From Sphingomonas sp. (GTDB lineage: Bacteria > Pseudomonadota > Alphaproteobacteria > Sphingomonadales > Sphingomonadaceae), in NCBI RefSeq assembly GCF_030145815.1, contig NZ_JAIXHL010000001.1, forward strand, positions 62,001 through 126,000: a DNA stretch of 64,000 nucleotides, in the 5' to 3' direction. Positions within the stretch are counted from its first letter, which is position 1, and the number at the start of each line of letters is the position of its first letter. A program made the translations under genes and the position numbers. Under the pieces are notes generated by a model. The model was not told the DNA's origin and searched no databases. It saw only the letters and a program-made list of their open reading frames with translations. Positions 7,821-21,905 of this stretch are shown piece after piece.

Positions 7821-9914
7821 ATGCGATACGACACACTCTATCCCGAAATCCCCGACGCGCGCGGTCCTGTGGCTCAGCCCCAGCCGGCCGGAGCCAGCGG
7901 CGGCGCGGGGCCTCCGCTCGGCGACTATACGGTCAACCTGCCGGTCATCGTGCGGCGTCGGAAATGGCGGTGGGTGCCGCGCGTGCTGGCAGTGCTAATC
8001 CTGCTGTTTCTCGCGGCGGTGGCGTGGCTGGTGTGGACCGCGCCGCTGTCCAAGTCGCTCGAACCGCCGGTGCCCCCTTCGATCACCTTGCTCTCGGCAG
8101 AGGGAACGCCGATTGCGCGGACCGGTGCGGTGGTGGGCAAGCCGGTCGATGCGTCGCAGCTGCCCGAACATGTGGTCCAGGCATTCGTGGCGGTCGAGGA
8201 CCGGCGCTTTCAGTCGCATTGGGGCGTGGATCCGCGCGGCATTTTGCGCGCCTTCGTCAACAACATGTTCACCGACAATGGTCGCCAGGGTGGCAGCACG
8301 ATCACCCAACAGCTGGCCAAGAACGCCTTTCTCAGCTCCGATCGCACCTTCGGACGAAAGTTTCAGGAGGTGCTGATCGCCTTCTGGCTGGAAGCGTGGC
8401 TGACCAAGAATGAGATCCTGTCGCGCTATCTGTCCAACGTCTATTTCGGCGACAATCAGTACGGCCTCGACGCCGCCGCACGGCACTATTTCAGCCGCCC
8501 GGCGACGGATCTGACCACAGCCCAGGCGGCGATGCTGGCCGGGCTGGTCAAGGCACCCTCGCGCCTCGCCCCGTCGAGCAACCTGTCGGGCGCGCGCGAG
8601 CGCCAGGCGGTGGTGGTGCAGACCATGGTCGACGCCGGCTTCCTGACCGAGGCGGAGGCAAAGGCAATCCGCCCCGCCCGGCTGCGCCTGTCCAAGGTCG
8701 AGACGCTGCCCAGCGGCACCTATTTCGCCGATTGGGTGTTGCCGCAGGCACGCGACCGATCGGGCGAGATCGCGACCAACCAGACTGTGACCACCACGCT
8801 CGAAACGCGGATGCAACGCGCCGCCGAACGTGCCGTGCGCAACGCCGCGCTGCGCAAGGCACAGGTCGCGATCGTTGCAATGCGCCCCGATGGCCGCGTG
8901 ATCGCGATGGTCGGCGGCAAGAATTACGCCGCTTCGCCCTTCAACCGCGCAACCCAGGCACAGCGCCAGCCGGGATCGACCTTCAAACTGTTCGTCTATC
9001 TCGCTGCCCTGCGCTCCGGCATGACCCCGGATTCGATCGTGCAGGACGAACCGGTCACGATCGGCGACTGGAGCCCGAAGAACAGCGACGGGCGCTATCG
9101 CGGGCCGATCACGCTGCGGGAGGCGTTCGCACGGTCGAGCAACGTCGCCGCCGCGCGACTGACTCAGCGGGTCGGCGTGCCAGCGGTGATCCAGGCTGCG
9201 CGCGATCTGGGTATCACCAGCCCGATCCCGAACGAGGCGTCGATCGCACTCGGTACGTCGAGCGTGTCGCTGCTTGAGCTGACCGCCGCCTATGCCGCGA
9301 TCGCCAGCGGGACCACTCCGGTCCGCCCGCGCGGCCTGGCGGACTCGGACGAACCCGGCTGGGCGGCGCGACTGACCGGATCGGTGCGTTCGCTGTCACG
9401 GCGTGAGCTGGACGGGATGCGCGAGCTGCTGGCGGCAACCGTTTCGGGTGGCACGGGACGTTCCGCTGCCCTTGCTATTGACACGTTCGGCAAGACCGGA
9501 ACGACCCAGGACAATCGCGACGCGCTGTTCCTTGGCTATGCCGACGGGATCATCACCGGCGTGTGGATGGGCAATGACGACAACAGCCCCAATGCCGGGC
9601 TGGCGGGCGGCGGCGCGCCGGCGCGGGTGTGGCGCGATTTCATGAGCCAGGCTCTGGGCGTCGCCGCGCTGCCGCGGCCCGAGCCGGTGGTGGAAAATGT
9701 CGGCGATGTGCTGGTCGAGGACCCGGAAAACTTCATCGACGATGGCGTCGAGTTCGAAGGCAGCTTCGGTGACCGCGACCTCGGCGTCCGCGTCAACCGC
9801 GACGGCAGCATCGAAGTTACCCGGACGCGCCGCGACGGACCGGCCGAGGATGAGTTCGTCGACGAACCGCGCGATCGCGCGCGCCGTGAGCCGGCCCCCG
9901 AAGACGAGTTCTAG
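7821..9914 (+). CDS. Bifunctional penicillin-binding protein, class A
   Basis: Peptidoglycan glycosyltransferase/transpeptidase of about 697 residues anchored in the inner membrane. A cytoplasmic N-tail is followed by one membrane segment (VLAVLILLFLAAVAWLVW, about 60-80). The glycosyltransferase domain (GT51) has VEDRRFQSHWGVD and GGSTITQQLAKN, and the transpeptidase has STFK, SSN (RSSNVAAARL) and KTGTTQDN. The C-terminal ~90 residues are charged and probably disordered. An ATG at 7749 would add 24 residues, but a promoter-like sequence lies inside that extension, so 7821 is preferred although no clear ribosome site precedes it. Confidence 0.92.
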   Translation: MRYDTLYPEIPDARGPVAQPQPAGASGGAGPPLGDYTVNLPVIVRRRKWRWVPRVLAVLILLFLAAVAWLVWTAPLSKSLEPPVPPSITLLSAEGTPIARTGAVVGKPVDASQLPEHVVQAFVAVEDRRFQSHWGVDPRGILRAFVNNMFTDNGRQGGSTITQQLAKNAFLSSDRTFGRKFQEVLIAFWLEAWLTKNEILSRYLSNVYFGDNQYGLDAAARHYFSRPATDLTTAQAAMLAGLVKAPSRLAPSSNLSGARERQAVVVQTMVDAGFLTEAEAKAIRPARLRLSKVETLPSGTYFADWVLPQARDRSGEIATNQTVTTTLETRMQRAAERAVRNAALRKAQVAIVAMRPDGRVIAMVGGKNYAASPFNRATQAQRQPGSTFKLFVYLAALRSGMTPDSIVQDEPVTIGDWSPKNSDGRYRGPITLREAFARSSNVAAARLTQRVGVPAVIQAARDLGITSPIPNEASIALGTSSVSLLELTAAYAAIASGTTPVRPRGLADSDEPGWAARLTGSVRSLSRRELDGMRELLAATVSGGTGRSAALAIDTFGKTGTTQDNRDALFLGYADGIITGVWMGNDDNSPNAGLAGGGAPARVWRDFMSQALGVAALPRPEPVVENVGDVLVEDPENFIDDGVEFEGSFGDRDLGVRVNRDGSIEVTRTRRDGPAEDEFVDEPRDRARREPAPEDEF

Positions 9915-10612
9915 GCGGGAATCTCGACCCCGTCCCACGCGAAGCACTTCCCGCTGTCGACTGGCTTCAGCCCCTCGATGACATCCAGCAGTTGCAACGC
10001 GGCGCGTTCGGGGTCGAACAGCTTGCCCGGTGCGACCGTGCCGCGAAATGGCTCCGACAGGCGCGTATCGACAGTCCCCGGGTGCAGCGCGACCACGATG
10101 GACCGGTCGTTGCGCCGCGCGGCGTCAATCGCGAAGTTGCGGATCAGCATGTTCAGCGCCGCCTTGGACGCGCGATAGCCGTGCCAACCGCCCAGCCGAT
10201 TGTCGCTGATGCTCCCCACCCGCGCGGACAGCGCAGCGAACACAGGCGTGCCGGTGCGCGGCAGCAGCGGCAGGAAATGCTTGGCAACCAGCGCAGGGCC
10301 GATCGTGTTGATCGCGAACACGCGCGCCAGCCAGTCGGGGTCGAGGTCGCGCAGCGCTTTTTCCGGCCCGCGCTCGCCCTCGCCCAAGATGCCGGTGGCG
10401 ACGAACACCAGCGACAGTGGCGGCCCGGATGCGACCCGCGCGGCGGCGGCGGCGATACTCGCCTCATCGGTCAGGTCGAGATGCGCGTCCCCGGCCAGTG
10501 ACCGCCCGAAACGCCAGACCTTGGCATGGGTCCCTTCCTCATCCAGCGCATCCGCGAACGCGCCGCCGATCCCGCCGCTCGCGCCGATGACCACGGCGCA
10601 CCCCGCGCTCAC
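9911..10612 (-). CDS. SDR family oxidoreductase, C-factor-like
   Basis: A 233-residue short-chain dehydrogenase with the cofactor motif GASGGIGGAFA (10-20) and the active-site YRASKAA near 155-161. The overall pattern resembles CsgA/C-factor-type SDRs. It follows the GST gene with a four-base overlap and its stop overlaps the end of the convergent PBP gene. Substrate not known. Confidence 0.86.
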   Translation of the reverse strand: MSAGCAVVIGASGGIGGAFADALDEEGTHAKVWRFGRSLAGDAHLDLTDEASIAAAAARVASGPPLSLVFVATGILGEGERGPEKALRDLDPDWLARVFAINTIGPALVAKHFLPLLPRTGTPVFAALSARVGSISDNRLGGWHGYRASKAALNMLIRNFAIDAARRNDRSIVVALHPGTVDTRLSEPFRGTVAPGKLFDPERAALQLLDVIEGLKPVDSGKCFAWDGVEIPA

Positions 10613-11289
10613 AGGTCGAGCTTTTCGTAATCCGCCGGTGGGTTGATCCCCTCCATCCGCTCGGCAAGCAGCGGGCGGAAGCTTGGGCGGCTCTTCATGC
10701 CGACATACCAGCGCTTGGCCTGCTCATGGCTCTTCCAGTCGATCCCGCCGAGATAGTCGGCGACACTGATCTGAGCGGCAGCCGCCAGATCGGCGAGACT
10801 CATCGTCGCGCCGCCCAGCCAGGTGCGGTGGTCGAGCAGGAAATCGATATAGTCGAGATGCGCGACCGCGGCCTTCATCGCTTCGCGCAGCGCTCCGCTG
10901 TCGGGCGTCGCACGCTGGACGATGCGCTTGATCATGCGCTCGTTGAGCAACGGGCCGGTAATGTCGCGGAAGAACTGGTTGTCGAACCAGCTGACGAGGC
11001 GCCGAATCTCTGCGCGGTCGGCGGCGCTACCGTTGAGCAGAGCAGCCTTGCTCACCGTTTCCTCGAAAAACTCGCAGATCGCGACCGAATCGATCAGCAC
11101 GACGCCGCGATCGTCCGCCATCACCGGGGTCTGCCCGGCCGGGTTCATGTCGAGAAATTCGTCGCGCCGCTGCCACGGCGATTCGCGCACGGGCTCATAG
11201 CCGACGCCCTTCTCACCCAGGACGAGCCGCACCTTGCGCGAGAAAGGGCACAGGGGGAATTGATAAAGCTGCCACATGCCGACCGGCAT
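10609..11289 (-). CDS. Glutathione S-transferase family protein
   Basis: 226 residues with a thioredoxin-like N-terminal domain (LYQFPLCPFSRKVRLVLGEKG; the CPFS motif supplies the catalytic Cys or Ser) and an all-alpha C-terminal domain starting near residue 85. The TPVMAD cis-proline motif is near 55. First gene of a two-gene operon with the SDR downstream. It may act in glutathione conjugation or as a glutathione-dependent reductase; the target is unknown. Confidence 0.88.
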   Translation of the reverse strand: MPVGMWQLYQFPLCPFSRKVRLVLGEKGVGYEPVRESPWQRRDEFLDMNPAGQTPVMADDRGVVLIDSVAICEFFEETVSKAALLNGSAADRAEIRRLVSWFDNQFFRDITGPLLNERMIKRIVQRATPDSGALREAMKAAVAHLDYIDFLLDHRTWLGGATMSLADLAAAAQISVADYLGGIDWKSHEQAKRWYVGMKSRPSFRPLLAERMEGINPPADYEKLDL

Positions 11290-11361
11290 AGGCGCGCGGG
11301 GCGGGGGGCGGCAAGCGGGCTCGGGTGCTGCCGCCGATTTTCTATGCGCTAGCCAAACCTG

Positions 11362-11714
11362 CTATGTTGGGCACGGCTCTCCAACGATGCTCCATCTCGT
11401 TCCGCCGGCTTTTCGCTGCACACCGACCAGCTTCACTCGGTCGCCCTCCTGCACCGGTGGCAGGCATCGCATCGGTCGGTCGATACCAACCTCGCCGCCG
11501 CTGTCACGGCGCATGACCAGCGACACGGACGCCTGCGCCCCGCTCTTGCCGGCCGGGAAATAGTGGCGGATGGAAATGACAGTCGCTTCAGTCCGGCTGA
11601 TCGGGGAGTCCCGGTCGGGAAGTTTCGTCCAGGCAAACCAGCTGAAGCCTGCGACCAGCGCGACGCAGGCAACAGCCCCCGGGATGTCTCGCCGCGACAG
11701 AAACATCCAATCGC

Positions 11715-11718
<4 letters not shown>
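11362..11718 (-). CDS. Hypothetical protein, one membrane segment
   Basis: 118 residues, with one N-terminal membrane helix (AVACVALVAGFSWFAW, about 15-30) and a small outside domain ending in Cys-Pro-Thr. No family recognised. Its ATG overlaps the gltB stop by four bases (ATGA), so it is the last gene of the gltD-DUF2059-gltB transcription unit. Two cysteines (about 83 and 116) in the outer part might pair. Confidence 0.6.
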
Positions 11719-16229
<4,511 letters not shown>

Positions 16230-16232
16230 GTC

Positions 16233-16937
16233 TTACTCTCCAACCCGCTCGGAAAACGGCACTTCGCTGCCGCCTGCTTTGCGGATGAACTCATTACCTG
16301 CGCGCTTGGCGCTATTAAGAGCGGCTGCGGTAGCCGCTTGTGCGATCCGCGAATTGTCGGGGCTCATCTCTTGACCCAGCGCAAGAAACCGAGCCGCCAA
16401 TGTCATGCCACCTAAGCGTGTTGGGATCTTCGCACCGCGCCGATCGACTTCCGAAGCCACCGATCTTTCTTCATCGCTTTGTGGAAAGGGTTTTCCCGCC
16501 ATGATGCGAACGACGAGGTCGGCATCGGACTTTTGAAGCGCGGATGCCATCGGCGAAAACACATATGAAAGCGCCGCGATCTCTTCCTTCGAGAAATTCT
16601 TGCTGAGAGCCTCAAAAGAACGGCGTCGGAGCGCCGGTTCGTAATCGCGGAGACTGGCAACACTTGCTTCAATCCCGGTCCGAACCATTGCGTCGAAAAG
16701 GCCGGGATACTTACTGTTCAACGCGACAAGTTCCGCATCGTCGTGGAGCCGCTGTCGCCATTGCTGATTCATCCCGACCGCGATTGATTGCGCGAGCAGT
16801 CTTACGGGTGACATCAATGTCAGAAGCGGCTCATATTCGGGGCTGACCACAGTATCCGTGGTGGCAGCTTGTGGTGCTGCGAGGGCCATCGGCGCAGAGG
16901 AGACTAGCAGCGCCGCCATCAAGACGAGCAGGCGCAT
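16233..16937 (-). CDS. DUF2059-type secreted protein between gltD and gltB
   Basis: About 234 residues with a Sec signal peptide (MRLLVLMAALLVSSAPMALA). The mature part is largely helical and matches the general look of DUF2059 proteins, with LSYVFSPMASALQKSD near the middle. Its ATG at 16937 shares a base with the gltD stop, and gltB starts 3 bases after its own stop, so it is embedded in the glutamate synthase operon. Base composition is visibly lower in GC than the glt genes. Function unknown; a link to nitrogen metabolism is only positional. Confidence 0.75.
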   Translation of the reverse strand: MRLLVLMAALLVSSAPMALAAPQAATTDTVVSPEYEPLLTLMSPVRLLAQSIAVGMNQQWRQRLHDDAELVALNSKYPGLFDAMVRTGIEASVASLRDYEPALRRRSFEALSKNFSKEEIAALSYVFSPMASALQKSDADLVVRIMAGKPFPQSDEERSVASEVDRRGAKIPTRLGGMTLAARFLALGQEMSPDNSRIAQAATAAALNSAKRAGNEFIRKAGGSEVPFSERVGE

Positions 16938-18373
16938 CACGCCGCCACCTTCCGTGCCTTCGCCTTCAGCCACGCATGCATCCGCTCGCTCACATCGCGG
17001 CCGTCGCGGATTGCCTGCACCACCAGGCTCGCGCCCTTGACGATGTCGCCGGCGGCGAAGACGCCGTCGAGGTTGCTCATCATCGTGCGCGCATCGGTGC
17101 GGACGGTGCCCCAGCGGGTGACGCCCAGTTCGGGCGCGTTGAAGAGTACAGGCAGGTCCTCGGGGTCGAAGCCGAGCGCCTTGATCACCAGATCGGCGGG
17201 GACGTCGAACTTCGCGTCGGGATCGGGTTCGGGCGCGCGGCGGCCGCTGGCGTCGGGGGCGCCTAGGCGCATCCCGACTGCCTTGACCGCCGTCACCTGA
17301 TCGCCGCCCTCGAACGCTTCTGGGGCGGAGAGCCAGACGAACTCGACGCCTTCCTCCTCAGCATTGGCGGTCTCGCGCTGGCTGCCCGGCATGTTGGCGC
17401 GGTCGCGGCGATAGAGGCACTTCACCGATGCTGCCCCCTGACGGACCGCAGTGCGGACACAGTCCATCGCGGTGTCGCCGCCGCCGATCACCACGACATT
17501 CTTGCCCGCGGCGTTGAGGCTGCCATCCTCGAACGCCGGGACGCTGTCGCCGAAGCTCTTGCGGTTCGACGCGATCAGATAGTCGAGCGCATCGACCACG
17601 CCGTTCGCGCCGACGCCCGGCGCCTTGATCGCGCGCGGCTTGTACACGCCCGTCGCGATCAGGATCGCGTCATGCTTGTGGCGGAGCTGCTCCAGCGTCG
17701 CGTCCTTGCCGACATCGAAGCCAAGGTGGAACACGATTCCGCCCGCCGCCAGTCGGTCGGTGCGGCGCGTGACGACATGCTTTTCCAGCTTGAAGCCGGG
17801 GATGCCATAGGTCAGCAGCCCGCCAGCGCGGTCGTGGCGGTCATAGACATGGACGTCATAGCCCAGCACGCGCAGATATTCCGCCGCGGTCAGTCCTGCC
17901 GGACCCGCGCCGATCACGCCGACCGACTGGCCGCGTGCCGGGCCGGGCTGCAGCGGCTCCACCCAGCCTTCCTCCCAGGCGGTGTCGGTGATGAACTTTT
18001 CGACCGACCCGATCGTGACCGTGCCATGGCCCGAGGATTCGATGACGCAATTCCCCTCGCACAGCCGGTCCTGCGGACAGATGCGGCCGCAAATCTCGGG
18101 CATGGTCGAGGTGCTGTTGGACAGCTCATAGGCTTCGCGCAGCCGCCCCTCGGCGGTCAGGCGCAGCCAGTCGGGGATGTGGTTGTGCAACGGGCAATGC
18201 ACCGTGCAGTAGGGCACACCGCATTGCGAGCAGCGCCCGGCCTGATCCTCCGCGCTCGGGGGCGCATAGCGCTCCGCGATCTCGCGAAAATCCTGCGCGC
18301 GCAGGTCCGGATCGCGCTTGGGCGGAAACGCCTGCGCACGATCGACGAATTGAAGCATCACATCCTTGCCCAT
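16937..18373 (-). CDS. gltD: Glutamate synthase small subunit
   Basis: NADPH-oxidising beta chain that feeds electrons to GltB, about 478 residues. Two N-terminal [4Fe-4S] cysteine motifs are visible: CSQCGVPYCTVHCPLH and CGRICPQDRLCEGNCV. They are followed by an FAD site (GVIGAGPAGLTAAEYLR) and an NADP site (VVIGGGDTAMDCVRTA). The ATG at 18373 (MGKDVMLQFV) is preferred over an ATG 13 codons upstream because it matches the usual N-terminus of the alphaproteobacterial subgroup; no strong ribosome site separates them. First gene of the operon. Confidence 0.95.
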   Translation of the reverse strand: MGKDVMLQFVDRAQAFPPKRDPDLRAQDFREIAERYAPPSAEDQAGRCSQCGVPYCTVHCPLHNHIPDWLRLTAEGRLREAYELSNSTSTMPEICGRICPQDRLCEGNCVIESSGHGTVTIGSVEKFITDTAWEEGWVEPLQPGPARGQSVGVIGAGPAGLTAAEYLRVLGYDVHVYDRHDRAGGLLTYGIPGFKLEKHVVTRRTDRLAAGGIVFHLGFDVGKDATLEQLRHKHDAILIATGVYKPRAIKAPGVGANGVVDALDYLIASNRKSFGDSVPAFEDGSLNAAGKNVVVIGGGDTAMDCVRTAVRQGAASVKCLYRRDRANMPGSQRETANAEEEGVEFVWLSAPEAFEGGDQVTAVKAVGMRLGAPDASGRRAPEPDPDAKFDVPADLVIKALGFDPEDLPVLFNAPELGVTRWGTVRTDARTMMSNLDGVFAAGDIVKGASLVVQAIRDGRDVSERMHAWLKAKARKVAA

Positions 18374-18514
18374 GCGCCGCGGATGACAGAAGTTTGTTAC
18401 CGAGTCACGCAAAAATGGCGATATAGGGCAGCGGTACTTACCTAATTGCTCGCCGGTCTTCGATCATTTCGCGAAATCGTGTAATTTCATTTCAATGATA
18501 GGTCCGTATCGGCC

Positions 18515-19315
18515 CTACCTCAGCGAAAGGAGCAGGATCGCGACCGCGCCAAGCGCGATTCGGTACCAGGCGAACGGCGCAAAGCCGAAGCGCCCGACGA
18601 TCTTCACAAACGCCTTCACCACCAGCAATGCGACGATGAACGACACGCCAAGTCCTATCGCGATCCCGCCCAGGTCGTCGGCGTTCAGCAGATCGCGATC
18701 CTTGTAGAGCGAATAAGCCGTCGCCCCCGCCATGGTCGGTACGGCGAGGAAGAAGCTGAACTCGGCCGCCGTCTTGCGCTCCACGCCCATCAGCAGCGCG
18801 CCCATGATCGTCGCGCCCGAGCGGCTGACGCCCGGGATCATCGCGATGCACTGAACCAGCCCGATCGCAACCGCAGTGGGCAGCGGCATCGTCTCGACCC
18901 GCTCGACCTTCACCACCTTGACCATCCGCTCGATCACAAGAATCGCGATGCCCCCGACGATCAGCGCGACTGCGACGGTCATCGGCGACTGGATCAGCGC
19001 CCGGATCCCCTCATAGGCGACCGCACCGATCAGCATCGCGGGCAGAAATCCGATCAGGATGTTGCGCGTGAACCAGATCGCCTCGCGCTCGCCGCGCATC
19101 AGCCCCATGCCGATGCCCCAGAAGCGCCGCCAATAGGCGACCAGCACCGCCAGGATCGCGCCGAGCTGGATCGCGACCTTGAACGCCACCGATCCCTCGC
19201 CGGTAAAGCCGAGCAGCTCGCCCGCCAGGATCAGATGCCCGGTCGATGACACGGGCAGGAATTCGGTCAACCCCTCGATAATGCCGAGGATGATGTAGAT
19301 CGCGATGTCGCCCAC
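18515..19315 (-). CDS. uppP: Undecaprenyl-diphosphatase
   Basis: Inner-membrane enzyme of 266 residues that recycles undecaprenyl diphosphate for cell-wall synthesis and can give bacitracin resistance. The motif GIIEGLTEFLPVSSTGHLIL is near residues 12-31 and the second catalytic motif PGVSRSGATI near 150. Around eight hydrophobic segments are seen, as usual for the family. Monocistronic by spacing. Confidence 0.95.
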   Translation of the reverse strand: MGDIAIYIILGIIEGLTEFLPVSSTGHLILAGELLGFTGEGSVAFKVAIQLGAILAVLVAYWRRFWGIGMGLMRGEREAIWFTRNILIGFLPAMLIGAVAYEGIRALIQSPMTVAVALIVGGIAILVIERMVKVVKVERVETMPLPTAVAIGLVQCIAMIPGVSRSGATIMGALLMGVERKTAAEFSFFLAVPTMAGATAYSLYKDRDLLNADDLGGIAIGLGVSFIVALLVVKAFVKIVGRFGFAPFAWYRIALGAVAILLLSLR

Positions 19316-19370
19316 GGCGCGCTCCCCCTGCCGGGCGTGCCCGGCCGTTCATCTGTGCCGGAACTGGCGG

Positions 19371-20300
19371 TTAGGCGTGGCGCGCGTCGGCGAACCGGCC
19401 ATGCTTGCGATACTGGACCAGCCAATGCGGCGCGACCGCGCCCAGCGGGGTCGGCGCGATGTCGAACGCGGCAAGGCCTTCGCCCGATGCGACATTGTCC
19501 TGCTGCAGCATCAGCCACTGGTCCCAGCTGATCGGGGCACCGGGCAGGAAACCGAGCGAGGCGAGCGCAGCACCGGCGAAGTCGGGCAACTCGACCACCG
19601 GCTTGTCGCGCCCGATCGCGCCGAGCAGCCAGTGGTGGAACTGGGTAAAGGTCATGACGTCCGGCCCGCCCAGCTCGATCGTCTGGCCGGCATAGCGCGC
19701 GGGCTCGGCAATCGCGCGGGTCACCGCCTGCGCGACATCGGCGACCCAGACCGGCTGGATCTTGGTCCCGCCCTTGAGCACCGGCACGACCGGGAGCGAC
19801 GCCGCGAGCGCGGCGAAGCGGTTCACGAACTGATCCTCGCGCCCGAACATCAGGCTGGGGCGCAGGATCGTGGCGGACGGGAAGGCGGCGCGCACCGCCG
19901 CCTCGCCATCGCCCTTCGACCGGCCATAAGCCGAGGGCGAGTCGCTATCGGCGCCGATCGCGGACATCTGCACAAAATTGGTAGCGCCAGCTTCAGCCGC
20001 AGCCTTGGCAGCGTTGCCCGATCCGCGTGCGTTGACCGCGTCCATGCGGTTCCCGAACACGCCGACCAGATTGACCACCGCATCCGACCCGTCGACCGCG
20101 CGCGCCAGACTGTCGGGGCGGGTCACATCGGCGGCAACGAACTGCGTCTGGCCAAGGCCGCCCAGCGGCTTCAGGAACCACGCCGAGCGGGGATCGCGCT
20201 GCGCGATCCGCACCCGCGCCCCGGCCTTGAGCAGGCTTTGCGCGATATAGCGTCCGGCGAAACCGCCGCCGCCGATCAACGTCACCAGCTTGTCCTTCAT
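19371..20300 (-). CDS. NDUFA9-like NAD(P)-binding protein
   Basis: 309-residue atypical SDR related to the complex I subunit NDUFA9. It opens with the Rossmann motif LVTLIGGGGFAGRYIAQSLL and carries YGRSKGDGEAAV near residue 130. The ATG at 20300 (MKDKLVT) fits the family N-terminus better than one eight codons upstream. It may contribute to respiratory complex I or quinone metabolism, but in bacteria this is usually by annotation only. Divergent from pdxH. Confidence 0.85.
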   Translation of the reverse strand: MKDKLVTLIGGGGFAGRYIAQSLLKAGARVRIAQRDPRSAWFLKPLGGLGQTQFVAADVTRPDSLARAVDGSDAVVNLVGVFGNRMDAVNARGSGNAAKAAAEAGATNFVQMSAIGADSDSPSAYGRSKGDGEAAVRAAFPSATILRPSLMFGREDQFVNRFAALAASLPVVPVLKGGTKIQPVWVADVAQAVTRAIAEPARYAGQTIELGGPDVMTFTQFHHWLLGAIGRDKPVVELPDFAGAALASLGFLPGAPISWDQWLMLQQDNVASGEGLAAFDIAPTPLGAVAPHWLVQYRKHGRFADARHA

Positions 20301-20421
20301 CGCGTCCTCGAACAATTTGACCAAAAGCCTGCGCTCCCCATGCCGCGCGATCCGTCAAAGGGCAATGCCGGGATCGCCGTGCCCCCTCCCGCTTGCTGCG
20401 CCAAGGGTCTATGGCGGGAGC

Positions 20422-21000
20422 ATGACCGACGATCCCTTTGCCCTGTTCGACGCCTGGTACCGCGAGGCGCGCACGACCGAGATCAACGATTCCAACGCGA
20501 TGGCGCTAGCGACGGTGAGCGCCGACGGCCAGCCATCGGTGCGGATGGTGCTGCTCAAAGGGCACGGCCCCGAAGGCTTCACCTTCTATACCAACCGCGA
20601 AGGGCGCAAAGCGGCTGAACTGGAAGCCATGCCCCGCGCGGCATTGCTGTTCCACTGGAAATCGCTGCGCCGCCAGATCCGCATCGAGGGGCCTGTGACG
20701 CGCGTCACCGACGCCGAATCCGACGCCTATTTCGCGACGCGCAGCCGCGACTCGCAACTCGGCGCCTGGGCCAGCGACCAGTCGCGCCCGCTAGCCGACC
20801 GTGCGACCTTCGAAGCACGCTTTGCTGCGATGCAGGCGCGGTTCGACGGCGGAGACGTGCCGCGCCCGCCGCATTGGGGCGGCTATCGCGTCGCACCGGA
20901 GCGGATCGAATTCTGGCTCGACCGCGAACACCGGCTGCACGAGCGCCGCGTGTTCACCCGCAACGGCGACGGCTGGGACGAAGGCATGCTCTACCCATGA
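20422..21000 (+). CDS. pdxH: Pyridoxamine 5'-phosphate oxidase
   Basis: FMN enzyme of 192 residues that oxidises pyridoxine or pyridoxamine 5'-phosphate to pyridoxal 5'-phosphate. Typical parts are ATVSADGQPSVRMVLLKG, FYTNREGRKAAELE, and the C-terminal signature EFWLDREHRLHERRVFTR. Length is slightly short but normal for alphaproteobacteria. A GCGGGAG ribosome site precedes the ATG. Its TGA overlaps the ATG of the efflux gene that follows. Confidence 0.95.
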   Translation: MTDDPFALFDAWYREARTTEINDSNAMALATVSADGQPSVRMVLLKGHGPEGFTFYTNREGRKAAELEAMPRAALLFHWKSLRRQIRIEGPVTRVTDAESDAYFATRSRDSQLGAWASDQSRPLADRATFEARFAAMQARFDGGDVPRPPHWGGYRVAPERIEFWLDREHRLHERRVFTRNGDGWDEGMLYP

Positions 21001-21905
21001 GCGCGACCCCGACCCGGGCGGCGATTGCCAGCGTCATCGCGGCGCTGCTGTTGGGCGGGCTCAAGGCGTATGCGGCATGGACCACCGGGTCGGTGGCGAT
21101 GCTGGCGAGCCTCTCGGATTCGGTGCTCGATCTGATCGCATCGCTGGTGACGCTGGCCGGGGTGCGCATCGCCGCGCAGCCGGCCGATGCCAATCACCGC
21201 TTCGGTCATGGCAAGGCCGAGGCGCTGGCCGCGCTGTTCCAGGTCGTGCTGATCTCCGCCTCCGCCACCTTCATTGCGGTCCGCGCGATCGAGCGACTCG
21301 CGAGCGGTGAAGTTGCCGCCGACCCCGAAGCGGGGATCGTCGTATCGGTCATCGCGATCGGCGTCACCCTGTTGCTCACCGGCTATCAGGCGCGCGCCAT
21401 CGCCGCGAGTGGATCAATCGCGATCCGCACCGACCGGCTGCATTACCAGTCTGACCTGCTGCTCAATTCCGGCGTGATTGCCGCGCTCGTGCTCGAGTCG
21501 ATCCTCCATCTGCGCGGCGCGGACCCGGTATTCGGGATCGGCATTGCACTCTGGCTGCTGTGGGGCGCGTGGCACGCGGCGATCGATGCGATCGGGCAGC
21601 TGATGGACCGCGAATGGCCGGAGGAGAAACGCCGCGCCTTCATCGCCTGCGCCGCCGCGATCCCCGGCTTTGAAAGCCTCCACGACCTGCGCACCCGCAC
21701 CAGCGGATCGCAGGATTTCGCGCAATTCCATATCCATGTCCCCGCCACGATGAGCGTTGCACAGGCGCATGACGTGGTCGAGGCGCTCGAGGCGCGGCTC
21801 GAAGCCGAATTTCCCGGCACCGAAATCCTGATCCACGTCGATCCGGAGGGCCAGGTCGATAACCCCGGCGATCCGCTGCGCGAAGCGAACGAGCTGAAGG
21901 GTTAG
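20997..21905 (+). CDS. Cation diffusion facilitator family transporter
   Basis: 302-residue inner-membrane divalent metal exporter (FieF/CDF family). About six membrane segments are followed by a cytoplasmic ferredoxin-like domain. Metal-site residues are in [12 protein letters not shown] (first Asp pair) and [14 protein letters not shown]; the second site has [12 protein letters not shown]. The ATG overlaps the pdxH stop (ATGA). The metal (Zn, Fe or other) cannot be told from sequence. Confidence 0.92.
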   Translation: MSATPTRAAIASVIAALLLGGLKAYAAWTTGSVAMLASLSDSVLDLIASLVTLAGVRIAAQPADANHRFGHGKAEALAALFQVVLISASATFIAVRAIERLASGEVAADPEAGIVVSVIAIGVTLLLTGYQARAIAASGSIAIRTDRLHYQSDLLLNSGVIAALVLESILHLRGADPVFGIGIALWLLWGAWHAAIDAIGQLMDREWPEEKRRAFIACAAAIPGFESLHDLRTRTSGSQDFAQFHIHVPATMSVAQAHDVVEALEARLEAEFPGTEILIHVDPEGQVDNPGDPLREANELKG

